Both the position numbers and the translations under genes were made by a program. Below are positions 56,786 through 64,000 of a stretch of 64,000 nt of DNA, piece after piece. The stretch's first letter is position 1. Every line of letters begins with the position of its first letter. Origin of the DNA: Burkholderiales bacterium RIFCSPLOWO2_12_FULL_65_40 (GTDB lineage Bacteria; Pseudomonadota; Gammaproteobacteria; Burkholderiales; Burkholderiaceae_C). Location of the stretch: contig MESL01000054.1 of the NCBI GenBank assembly GCA_001770955.1, forward strand, positions 44,239-108,238, in the 5' to 3' direction. The notes under the pieces are model-generated. The model saw only the letters and a program-made list of their open reading frames with translations, did no database searches and was not told the origin of the DNA.

Positions 56786-56948
56786 CCCTCAAGTGTAGGG
56801 GAGCGTCTTGTCCTTATGGCGCGCAGGATGTGCATCTGCAGCAAAATATCATATAGCGAAACGTGAAGGCATAATTTGAAAATACGAAAAACTGTGCAAA
56901 AATAGATGCCACGTACTAAATTGTGGCCATAACCCCAGGAGACACACC
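56786..56948. promoter_or_regulatory. divergent regulatory gap between sensor kinase and aceE
   Basis: Bases about 56840-56925 are strikingly AT-rich. A possible -35 TTGAAA (56876-56881) is followed by an A-rich -10 zone (about 56899-56905), which would fit the aceE promoter, but the match is imperfect. CCAGGAGA just before 56949 is the aceE ribosome site. No PdhR-type palindrome was recognised. Confidence 0.4.
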
Positions 56949-59663
56949 ATGTCCGCTCAGCCCGATTCGCAGGCCGTCCACAGCGCGCCGACCGAACACG
57001 ACATCGACCTGCAGGAAACCCGCGAATGGATGGAGGCACTGTCCGCCGTCATTGAAAAAGAGGGCCCAGAGCGCGCCCACTACCTGCTGGAGCAACTCCT
57101 GGAGCATGCCCGCCAGAGCAGCATCGATCTGCCGTTTTCGGCCAACACGGGCTACGTGAACACCATCGAAGCCGACCAGGAAGCCCATTGCCCCGGCAAT
57201 ATCCAGATCGAGAAGCGCCTGCGCGCCTACATGCGCTGGAACGCCATGGCCATGGTGGTGCGTGCCAACCGCATCAACCCCGCCGACGGCGGTGACCTGG
57301 GCGGCCACATCGGTTCGTTTGCCTCGGTGGCCAGCATGTTCGGCGCCGGTTTCAACCATTTCTGGCACGCCGAGAGCGAGAACCACGGCGGCGACCTGCT
57401 CTACATCCAGGGCCACAGTGCCCCCGGTATCTATGCCCGTGCCTACCTGGAAGGGCGCCTGAACGAAGAGCAGCTCGACAGCTTCCGCCAGGAGGTGGAT
57501 GGCAAGGGCCTGTCGAGCTACCCGCACCCCAAGCTGATGCCCGAGTTCTGGCAGTTCCCCACGGTGTCGATGGGCCTGGGTCCGCTGATGGCGATTTATC
57601 AGGCGCGCTTTCTCAAATACCTGCACGCCCGGGGCATCGCCAACACCGAGAACCGCAAGGTCTGGGTGTTCTGCGGTGACGGTGAGATGGACGAACCCGA
57701 GTCGCTGGGCGCCATTGGCCTGGCTGCGCGCGAAAACCTCGATAACCTGATCTTCGTGGTGAACTGCAACCTGCAGCGCCTGGACGGCCCGGTGCGCGGC
57801 AACGGCAAGATCGTGCAGGAGCTGGAGGGCGAATTCCGCGGCAGCGGCTGGAACGTCATCAAGCTGCTCTGGGGCTACGGCTGGGACGAGCTGCTGCGCC
57901 GCGACAAGAGCGGCAAACTCAAGCAGCTCATGATGGAAACGCTCGACGGCGACTACCAGGCGATGAAGGCCAACGACGGTGCCTTCGTGCGCAAGAACTT
58001 CTTCGGCCGCTACCCCGAGACCCTCAAGCTCGTCGAACACATGAGCGATGAAGAGGTGTTCGAGCTGCGCCGCGGCGGCCACGAGCCCGCCAAGGTGTAC
58101 GCCGCCTTCCACGCCGCCAACGCGCACAAGGGCCAGCCCACGGTGCTGCTGGTCAAGACCGTCAAGGGCTACGGCATGGGCAAGGCCGGTGAAGGCAAGA
58201 ACACGGTGCACCAGACGAAGAAGCTCTCGGACGAAGACATCAAGTACATCCGCGACCGCTTCAACATTCCGATCCCCGACAGCGAGCTGCCGGGCCTGCC
58301 GTATTACAAGCCGGCGGATGACACCCCCGAAATGCGCTACCTGCACGAGCGCCGCAAGGCCCTGGGTGGCTACCTGCCGCACCGCCGCGCCAAGGCCGAC
58401 GAGCACTTCACCGTGCCCGCGCTCGACACCTTCAAGGCCATTCTGGAACCCACGGCCGAGGGCCGCGAGATCTCCACCACACAGGCCTACGTGCGTTTCG
58501 TCACGCAGCTGCTGCGCGACCAGGCCCTGGGCCCGCGCGTGGTGCCCATCCTGGTGGACGAGGCGCGCACCTTCGGCATGGAAGGGCTGTTCCGCCAGAT
58601 CGGCATCTACAACCCTAAGGGCCAGCAATACACTCCGGTCGACCGCGATCAGGTGATGTACTACCGCGAAGACAAGGCCGGCCAGATCCTGCAGGAAGGC
58701 ATCAACGAAGCCGGTGGCATGGCCAGCTGGATTGCAGCCGCCACCAGCTACAGCACGAACAACCGCATCATGGTGCCGTTCTACGTGTACTACTCGATGT
58801 TCGGCTTCCAGCGCATCGGCGACCTGGCCTGGGCGGCCGGCGACATGCAGGCGCGCGGCTTCCTGCTGGGCGGCACCTCGGGCCGCACCACGCTCAACGG
58901 TGAAGGCCTGCAGCACGAAGACGGCCACAGCCACATCCTGGCGGGCACCATCCCCAACTGCGTGAGCTACGACCCGACCTTCGCGCACGAAGTCGCGGTG
59001 ATCCTGCACCATGGCCTGAAGCGCATGGTGGAGAAGCAGGAAAACGTCTATTACTACATCACCCTGCTCAACGAGAACTACGCCATGCCGGGCATCACGC
59101 CCGGCACCGAAGAGCAGATCATCCAGGGCATGTACCTGTGCAAGCCGGGCGCCGAGGGTGACAAGCGCGTGCAGTTGCTGGGTTCGGGCACCATCCTGCG
59201 CGAATCTCTGGCGGCGCAGGTGCTGCTGGCCGCCGAGTGGGGCGTGCAGGCCGACGTCTGGAGCTGCCCAAGCTTCAACGAACTGGCCCGCGAAGGCCAG
59301 GATTGTGAGCGCTGGAACCTGCTGCACCCGCTCGAAGCCCCGCGCACGTCCTTCGTCACGCGCCAGCTCGGCGGCCATGCCGGTCCCGTGGTGGCGTCCA
59401 CCGACTACATGAAGAGCTACGCCGAGCAGATCCGCCCCTTCATCCCGGCGGGCCGTCCCTACAAGGTGCTGGGCACGGACGGCTTTGGCCGCAGCGACTT
59501 CCGCAGCAAGCTGCGCGAGCACTTCGAGATCAACCGCCACTACATCGTGGTGGCCGCGCTCAAGGCGCTGAGCGAGCAGGGCACCGTGCCCGCCGCCAAG
59601 GTGGCCGAAGCCATTGCCAGGTACGGCATCCAGGCCGATAAGACCAACCCGCTGTACGCCTAA
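56949..59663 (+). CDS. aceE: pyruvate dehydrogenase E1 component (homodimeric)
   Basis: A 904-residue E1 of the AceE type. Landmarks are DGGDLGGHIGSFASVASMFG, HAESENHGGDLLYIQGH, FCGDGEMDEPESLGAIGL (thiamine-diphosphate motif), LFRQIGIYNPKGQQYTPVD and ILVDEARTFGMEGLF. It decarboxylates pyruvate and transfers the acetyl group to the E2 lipoyl domains. It is the first gene of aceE-aceF-lpdA; ATG 56949 follows AGGAGA. Length is typical (E. coli 887). No pdhR-like gene is adjacent; a sensor kinase/regulator pair is divergent instead. Confidence 0.97.
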   Translation: MSAQPDSQAVHSAPTEHDIDLQETREWMEALSAVIEKEGPERAHYLLEQLLEHARQSSIDLPFSANTGYVNTIEADQEAHCPGNIQIEKRLRAYMRWNAMAMVVRANRINPADGGDLGGHIGSFASVASMFGAGFNHFWHAESENHGGDLLYIQGHSAPGIYARAYLEGRLNEEQLDSFRQEVDGKGLSSYPHPKLMPEFWQFPTVSMGLGPLMAIYQARFLKYLHARGIANTENRKVWVFCGDGEMDEPESLGAIGLAARENLDNLIFVVNCNLQRLDGPVRGNGKIVQELEGEFRGSGWNVIKLLWGYGWDELLRRDKSGKLKQLMMETLDGDYQAMKANDGAFVRKNFFGRYPETLKLVEHMSDEEVFELRRGGHEPAKVYAAFHAANAHKGQPTVLLVKTVKGYGMGKAGEGKNTVHQTKKLSDEDIKYIRDRFNIPIPDSELPGLPYYKPADDTPEMRYLHERRKALGGYLPHRRAKADEHFTVPALDTFKAILEPTAEGREISTTQAYVRFVTQLLRDQALGPRVVPILVDEARTFGMEGLFRQIGIYNPKGQQYTPVDRDQVMYYREDKAGQILQEGINEAGGMASWIAAATSYSTNNRIMVPFYVYYSMFGFQRIGDLAWAAGDMQARGFLLGGTSGRTTLNGEGLQHEDGHSHILAGTIPNCVSYDPTFAHEVAVILHHGLKRMVEKQENVYYYITLLNENYAMPGITPGTEEQIIQGMYLCKPGAEGDKRVQLLGSGTILRESLAAQVLLAAEWGVQADVWSCPSFNELAREGQDCERWNLLHPLEAPRTSFVTRQLGGHAGPVVASTDYMKSYAEQIRPFIPAGRPYKVLGTDGFGRSDFRSKLREHFEINRHYIVVAALKALSEQGTVPAAKVAEAIARYGIQADKTNPLYA

Positions 59664-59681
59664 ACCGAACTGGAGACGAAC

Positions 59682-61340
59682 ATGGCATTGGTAGACATCC
59701 AGGTCCCGGACATCGGCGACTTCGACGAAGTGGGCGTGATCGAACTGCTGGTCAAGCCCGGCGACACGGTCAAGGCCGAGCAGTCGCTCATCACCGTGGA
59801 ATCCGACAAGGCGTCGATGGAAATCCCGTCGAGCCGCGCCGGCGTCGTCAAAGACCTGCGCGTGCAGGTCGGCGACAAGGTCAAGCAGGGCTCCGTGGTG
59901 CTGACGCTCGAAGTGGCGGGCGGCGCGACGGAATCTGCACAAAATCAGGCTCCAGCGCCTGCTGCACCAGCGTCAGCAGCTATCAAAACGGAAGCGACCG
60001 CCGCAGCGCCCGCACCGGTGGCTGCGGCCGCGACGGGCGGCGTGCTCGAAGTGCGCGTGCCCGACATCGGCGACTTCAAGGACGTGGCCGTGATCGAGCT
60101 GCTGGTCCAGCCCGGCGACACGGTGAAGCCCGAGCAGTCGCTGTTCACGGTCGAATCCGACAAGGCCTCGATGGAAATCCCGTCGCCCGCCGCTGGCGTG
60201 CTGCAGGAGCTCAAGGTCAAGGTCGGCGACAAGCTCAACATCGGCGACCTTGTGGCGCTGCTGGCCGTCGCGGCCGGTGCAGCACCGGCGGCTCCTGTGG
60301 TTGCGGCCTCTGCACCTGCTGCGGCAGCCCCGGCCACCGCCGCAGCTCCCGCGACCACGGCCACTGCCCCGGTGCCTGCGCACCAGCCCGGCACCCCGTC
60401 GGCAGGCCTGCCGCACGCCAGTCCCTCGGTGCGCAAGTTCGCGCGCATGCTGGGCGTGCCGCTCGATGAAGTCACTGGCAGCGGCCCCAAGGGCCGGATC
60501 ACCCAGGACGACGTGCAGAACTTCACCAGGGCTGTGATGACGGGCGCTGTGCAGACACGCGCCGTTGCCGCCAAGGCGCCTGCTGCTGCCACGGGCGGCG
60601 GATCGGGCCTCGATGTGCTGCCCTGGCCCAAGGTCGATTTCACGAAGTTCGGCCCCACCGAGCGCAAAGACCTTTCGCGCATCAAGAAGATCAGCGGCGC
60701 CAACCTGCACCGCAACTGGGTGATGATCCCCCACGTCACCAACAACGACGAGGCCGACATCACCGCGCTGGAAGCTTTCCGCGTCTCCACCAATCAGGAG
60801 AACGAGAAGAGCGGCGTGAAGGTGACCATGCTCGCCTTCGTCATCAAGGCGGTGGTGGCTGCGCTCAAGAAGTTTCCCGAATTCAACGCCAGCCTCGACG
60901 GCGACGCGCTCGTCTACAAGCAGTACTTCCACATCGGATTTGCGGCCGACACGCCCAACGGCCTGGTGGTGCCCGTGCTCCGCGATGCCGACCAGAAGGG
61001 CATTCTCCAGATCAGCCAGGAAATGGGCGAACTGGCCAGGAAGGCGCGCGACGGCAAGCTGGGCAGCGCCGACATGCAGGGCGGCTGCATGTCCATCAGC
61101 TCGCTCGGCGGCATTGGCGGCACGCACTTCACGCCCATCATCAACGCTCCCGAAGTGGCCATCCTGGGCCTCTCGAAGAGTGCGATGAAGCCCGTGTGGG
61201 ACGGCCAGCAGTTCGTGCCGCGCTTGATGCTGCCGCTCTCGCTGAGCTACGACCACCGCGTGATCGACGGCGCCCTGGCCGCGCGCTTCAACGCCTACCT
61301 CGGTCAGGTGCTGGCGGACTATCGCCGCATCCTGCTGTAA
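59682..61340 (+). CDS. aceF: dihydrolipoamide acetyltransferase (E2) with two lipoyl domains
   Basis: A 552-residue E2. Lipoyl domain 1 is residues about 2-78 (lipoyl Lys43 in VESDKASMEIP), lipoyl domain 2 about 120-197 (Lys161, same motif). The E1/E3-binding domain (about 240-280) has SPSVRKFARMLGVPLDEVTG, and the catalytic domain ends with SYDHRVIDG (His525, Asp529). Domains are joined by Ala/Pro linkers. The first linker (about 87-104, including AAIKTEA) is encoded by a family 1 dispersed repeat. E. coli AceF has three lipoyl domains; here the third is on E3. It transfers acetyl to CoA and forms the core of the complex. Confidence 0.96.
   Translation: MALVDIQVPDIGDFDEVGVIELLVKPGDTVKAEQSLITVESDKASMEIPSSRAGVVKDLRVQVGDKVKQGSVVLTLEVAGGATESAQNQAPAPAAPASAAIKTEATAAAPAPVAAAATGGVLEVRVPDIGDFKDVAVIELLVQPGDTVKPEQSLFTVESDKASMEIPSPAAGVLQELKVKVGDKLNIGDLVALLAVAAGAAPAAPVVAASAPAAAAPATAAAPATTATAPVPAHQPGTPSAGLPHASPSVRKFARMLGVPLDEVTGSGPKGRITQDDVQNFTRAVMTGAVQTRAVAAKAPAAATGGGSGLDVLPWPKVDFTKFGPTERKDLSRIKKISGANLHRNWVMIPHVTNNDEADITALEAFRVSTNQENEKSGVKVTMLAFVIKAVVAALKKFPEFNASLDGDALVYKQYFHIGFAADTPNGLVVPVLRDADQKGILQISQEMGELARKARDGKLGSADMQGGCMSISSLGGIGGTHFTPIINAPEVAILGLSKSAMKPVWDGQQFVPRLMLPLSLSYDHRVIDGALAARFNAYLGQVLADYRRILL
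59941..59993. repeat. dispersed repeat family 1, copy in aceF linker
   Basis: Contains AAAATCAGGCTCCAGCGCC, AGCGTCAGCAGCTATCAAAA and CGGAAGC. It encodes AAIKTEA in the linker after lipoyl domain 1, the same peptide as in the lpdA copy. Confidence 0.8.
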
Positions 61341-61353
61341 AGGGAACCGCACC

Positions 61354-63210
61354 ATGGCAACGATTGAAATCAAGGTGCCCGACATTGGCGACTTCGCCGA
61401 AGTGGGCGTCATCGAAGTGCTGGTTCAACCCGGCGACACCATCAAGGCCGAGCAAAGCCTCGTCACCGTAGAGTCCGACAAGGCCTCGATGGAAATCCCG
61501 TCGAGCCATGCCGGCGTGGTGAAAGAGTTGTTCGTCAAGCTCGGAGACAAGATCGCCGAAGGCAGTGTGCTGCTTACGCTGGAGACGGCGCAGGCCACCG
61601 CGCCCGCTGCTGCACCCGCAGTTTTGGAGCAAAAACGGGCTCCAGAGCCCGCAAATAAAGCGCAAGCAGCTATCAAAACAGAAGCTGCCAGCTTTGCCGG
61701 TAGCGCCGACCTGGAGTGCGACGTGCTCGTGCTTGGCGGCGGCCCCGGCGGCTACAGCGCCGCTTTCCGCGCAGCCGACCTGGGCCTGAAGGTGGTGCTG
61801 GTCGAGCGCTACGCCCAACTGGGCGGCGTGTGCCTGAACGTCGGCTGCATCCCCAGCAAGGCGCTGTTGCATGTGGCTGCGGTCATGGACGAAGTGTCAC
61901 ACATGGCCGACCTGGGCGTGGATTTCGGCGCGCCCAGCGTCAACGTGGACAAGCTGCGCGGCCACAAGGAGAAGGTCATCGCCAAGCTCACTGGCGGCTT
62001 GGCCCAGATGGCCAAGATGCGCAAGGTGACCACCGTGCGCGGCTACGGTGCCTTCGTGGGCGCCAACCACCTTGAAGTGGAAGAAACCACCGGCACGGGC
62101 CAGGACAAGACGGGCACCAAGAAGGTCGTCGCCTTCAAGAAAGCCATCATCGCCGCCGGCAGCCAGGCTGTGCGCCTGCCCTTCATGCCCGACGACCCGC
62201 GCGTGGTCGACTCCACCGGCGCCCTGGCGCTCAAGGAAGTGCCCAAACGCATGCTCATCCTGGGCGGCGGCATCATCGGCCTGGAAATGGGCACCGTGTA
62301 CAGCACGCTGGGCGCGCGCCTGGACGTGGTGGAAATGATGGATGGCCTGATGCAGGGCGCCGACCGCGACCTCGTCAAGATCTGGCAGAAGATGAACGCC
62401 AAGCGCTTCGACAACATCCTGCTCAAGACCAAGACGGTGGGCGCCGAAGCCACGCCCGAGGGCATCAAGGTGACCTTTGCCCCGGCAGAGGAGGGTGTGA
62501 CAGTGCCCGAGCCGCAAACCTACGACCTGGTCCTGCAGGCCGTGGGCCGCATCCCCAACGGCAAGAAGATCGCTGCCGACAAGGCTGGCGTGGCCGTGAC
62601 GGACCGCGGCTTCATCAACGTGGACATCCAGATGCGCACCAACGTGCCGCACATCTTCGCCATTGGCGACATCGTGGGCCAGCCCATGCTGGCGCACAAG
62701 GCGGTGCATGAGGCGCATGTGGCAGCCGAAGTCATCGCCGGTGAACTGCAGGGCAACAAGGAACTGGCCAGCGCCGCCTTCAACGCCCGCGTGATCCCCA
62801 GCGTGGCCTACACCGATCCCGAAGTCGCCTGGGTCGGCCTGACCGAAGACCAGGCCAAGGCCCAGGGCGTCAAGGTACGGAGGGGCCTGTTCCCCTGGGC
62901 CGCCTCCGGCCGTGCCATTGCCAACGGGCGCGACGAAGGCTTCACCAAGCTGCTGTTCGACGACAGCCCCGAAGCAGGATCAGGAGACGGCCATGCTGGC
63001 CGGGGCCACGGCAAGATCCTGGGCGGCGGCATGGTCGGCACGCATGCGGGCGACATGATCGGCGAGATCGCCCTGGCCATCGAGATGGGTGCGGACGCTG
63101 TCGACATCGGCAAGACCATCCACCCGCATCCGACGCTGGGCGAGAGCATCGGCATGGCGGCGGAAGTGGCGCATGGCAGCTGCACGGATGTGCCGCCTGC
63201 GCGCAAGTAA
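61354..63210 (+). CDS. lpdA: dihydrolipoamide dehydrogenase (E3) with N-terminal lipoyl domain
   Basis: A 618-residue E3 fused to an N-terminal lipoyl domain (about 2-78, Lys43 in VESDKASMEIP, nearly the same as the E2 domains). A linker of about 35 residues, part of it from a family 1 repeat with AAIKTEA at 105-111, leads to the flavoprotein: LVLGGGPGGYSAAFRA, redox Cys160/Cys165 in GGVCLNVGCIPSK, and the NAD motif LILGGGIIGLEMG. HPHPTLGES carries the active His-Glu. An uncommon insertion of about 12-14 residues rich in Gly (SPEAGSGDGHAGRG) lies in the dimerisation domain just before HGKILGGG. E3 with a lipoyl domain is known in betaproteobacteria. It reoxidises dihydrolipoyl groups. Confidence 0.96.
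   Translation: MATIEIKVPDIGDFAEVGVIEVLVQPGDTIKAEQSLVTVESDKASMEIPSSHAGVVKELFVKLGDKIAEGSVLLTLETAQATAPAAAPAVLEQKRAPEPANKAQAAIKTEAASFAGSADLECDVLVLGGGPGGYSAAFRAADLGLKVVLVERYAQLGGVCLNVGCIPSKALLHVAAVMDEVSHMADLGVDFGAPSVNVDKLRGHKEKVIAKLTGGLAQMAKMRKVTTVRGYGAFVGANHLEVEETTGTGQDKTGTKKVVAFKKAIIAAGSQAVRLPFMPDDPRVVDSTGALALKEVPKRMLILGGGIIGLEMGTVYSTLGARLDVVEMMDGLMQGADRDLVKIWQKMNAKRFDNILLKTKTVGAEATPEGIKVTFAPAEEGVTVPEPQTYDLVLQAVGRIPNGKKIAADKAGVAVTDRGFINVDIQMRTNVPHIFAIGDIVGQPMLAHKAVHEAHVAAEVIAGELQGNKELASAAFNARVIPSVAYTDPEVAWVGLTEDQAKAQGVKVRRGLFPWAASGRAIANGRDEGFTKLLFDDSPEAGSGDGHAGRGHGKILGGGMVGTHAGDMIGEIALAIEMGADAVDIGKTIHPHPTLGESIGMAAEVAHGSCTDVPPARK
61630..61683. repeat. dispersed repeat family 1, copy in lpdA linker
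   Basis: Contains AAAAACGGGCTCCAGAGCC, AAAGCGCAAGCAGCTATC and AAAACAGAAGC. It encodes AAIKTEA in the lipoyl-to-flavoprotein linker, in the same frame as the aceF copy. Confidence 0.85.
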
Positions 63211-63232
63211 GTCCGCAGCCAAGCTAGCCTGA

Positions 63233-63264
63233 CAAGGCCCGAACTGGCGACGGTTCGGGCCTTG
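63233..63264 (+). terminator. hairpin after lpdA
   Basis: A perfect 12-bp stem (CAAGGCCCGAAC/GTTCGGGCCTTG) with an 8-base loop lies 23 bases after the lpdA stop, followed by a weak TGCTTT. It probably terminates the ace operon. The stem includes GAAC and CAAG words, which IS91-type elements use at insertion sites, so the relation to the adjacent transposase is worth checking. Confidence 0.6.
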
Positions 63265-63295
63265 TGCTTTGCGTACCCAAACAATCGCCGCAGAA

Positions 63296-63315
63296 TACTG
63301 TGCATTTGTACAGTA
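63296..63315. promoter_or_regulatory. LexA-type box before transposase gene
   Basis: TACTGT, eight bases, ACAGTA: a perfect CTGT-N8-ACAG SOS box with further symmetric flanks (GAATACTGT/ACAGTATTC). It ends three bases before ATG 63319, so LexA bound there would block transcription or early elongation. Confidence 0.65.
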
Positions 63316-63318
63316 TTC

Positions 63319-64000
63319 ATGCCAATCACTGCAAAACCCAAACTCTACAACCCACGCCACCCCGAACGCACGCTGCTCTACCAAACGGTAGCCGAGCACT
63401 ACGAGACCTGGCTAGAGTTGGCCAGCGCGGGTCAGTTCGACGGCCAGTGCGACCACCACACCCCCAAGCCCTTCGTACGCAAAGCGTTTGCCAAGTATCT
63501 TGAGTGCGGCATCTTTGCCCATGGCTTTGCCCGCGCTCGCTGCGGCGACTGTGGGCACGACTACTTTGTAGCCTTCTCCTGCAAAGGCCGGGGAGTCTGC
63601 CCCTCGTGCACCACCCGGCGCATGGTGGAGACAGCAGCGCACCTGAACGATCACGTATTCCCCCGCCTGCCGGTGCGCCAGTGGGTGCTGTCGGTTCCCA
63701 AGCGGCTTCGCTACTTCATGCAGCGCGACGGGCCAGTGCTCAATATGGTGCTGCGCATCTTTCTGCGGGTGATCGCACAAACTCTGCAGACCCACAGCCC
63801 CGGTGCGGCCCATATGGACAAGGCAGGCCTGCACATCGGTGCCATCGCCTTCATTCACCGATTCGGCTCCAGCCTCAATGAACACGTCCACTTCCACGTT
63901 TGTGTGGTGGACGGGGTGTTTGAGGAAGTGGAGGGCGAGGGCGATGCTGATGCGACCCCTCGAATCTCATCGCCGGGTGTCATCTTTCACGCGGCCACCG
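63319..64000 (+). CDS. IS91-family transposase (3' end beyond window)
   Basis: An open frame of at least 227 codons from ATG 63319 to the window edge without stop. A Cys-rich zinc-binding N-terminal domain (ARARCGDCGHDYFVAFSC, VCPSCTTRRM) is followed by the Y2-type transposase domain with LPVRQWVLSVPKRLRYFM and the HUH metal motif in HVHFHVCVVDGVFE. IS91-type enzymes move DNA by rolling-circle replication without target duplication, from oriIS to terIS. The gene follows the ace operon terminator. No classical ribosome site is visible, because the LexA-type box occupies the space upstream. The catalytic tyrosine lies beyond the window. Confidence 0.87.
   Translation, partial: MPITAKPKLYNPRHPERTLLYQTVAEHYETWLELASAGQFDGQCDHHTPKPFVRKAFAKYLECGIFAHGFARARCGDCGHDYFVAFSCKGRGVCPSCTTRRMVETAAHLNDHVFPRLPVRQWVLSVPKRLRYFMQRDGPVLNMVLRIFLRVIAQTLQTHSPGAAHMDKAGLHIGAIAFIHRFGSSLNEHVHFHVCVVDGVFEEVEGEGDADATPRISSPGVIFHAAT

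Noticed and set aside
75..61683. Family 1 repeats as a CRISPR array
   Set aside because: Copies are scattered over the whole window in different genes, with no regular spacing and no Cas genes.

Overview
The window looks like a chromosomal segment of a Comamonadaceae betaproteobacterium (Acidovorax/Diaphorobacter/Alicycliphilus type). It has high GC, tightly packed operons, pyruvate dehydrogenase genes in which the E3 subunit carries its own lipoyl domain, a YgiQ/PrkA-YeaH-SpoVR/Isc gene set typical of the group, and many short dispersed repeats of a kind familiar from these genomes. Genus assignment is inference from gene style; no 16S gene is present.

Layout: 1-3413 holds most of a single-polypeptide MmeI-like (type IIG/IIL) restriction-modification gene running off the left edge. 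3599-4472 has small housekeeping genes (YjfB-like, YigZ). 4506-12160 is a compact metabolic cluster: a secreted zinc phospholipase-C/P1-nuclease-like protein, an FGGY kinase, a GlpD-type glycerol-3-phosphate dehydrogenase and a flavin oxidase resembling alkylglycerone-phosphate synthase on the minus strand, with a divergent AraC regulator. The most likely role is glycerolipid or ether-lipid breakdown, but its substrate is not known from the sequence. 12356-17709 carries a small hypothetical protein, DUF502, YgiQ and a YbaL-like antiporter. 18034-23022 is the prkA-yeaH-spoVR stress operon. 23086-27553 has DUF1294, a class III CoA-transferase, a chemoreceptor and an aromatic aminotransferase. 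uvrB follows, then the iscRSUA-hscBA-fdx operon with dnaQ translationally coupled to its end, then three valine tRNAs.

37463-44217 is a fatty-acid or acyl-CoA degradation operon (two acyl-CoA dehydrogenases, thiolase, FadB/J-like fusion, CoA-transferase) controlled by a divergent TetR regulator with a perfect palindromic operator. It is followed by an acetylpolyamine-amidohydrolase-like gene, an L-2-hydroxyglutarate-oxidase-like gene and a YqjD/YqjE/YqjK-like membrane module. 48045-53518 holds pyrD, rpiA, a DUF4124/glutaredoxin protein, oligopeptidase A and folD. A PAS-type sensor kinase and FixJ-like regulator then stand divergent to aceE-aceF-lpdA. The right edge is the start of an IS91-family HUH transposase gene, with a perfect LexA-type box just upstream of its start codon.

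Three non-coding repeat families deserve attention. Two 269-bp elements (10826-11094 and 44234-44502) share the same nested-stem architecture with different stem sequences. About ten copies of a 45-70 bp repeat occur, seven of them inside genes in frame at domain linkers or surface loops. A roughly 55-85 bp dyad repeat occurs twice.
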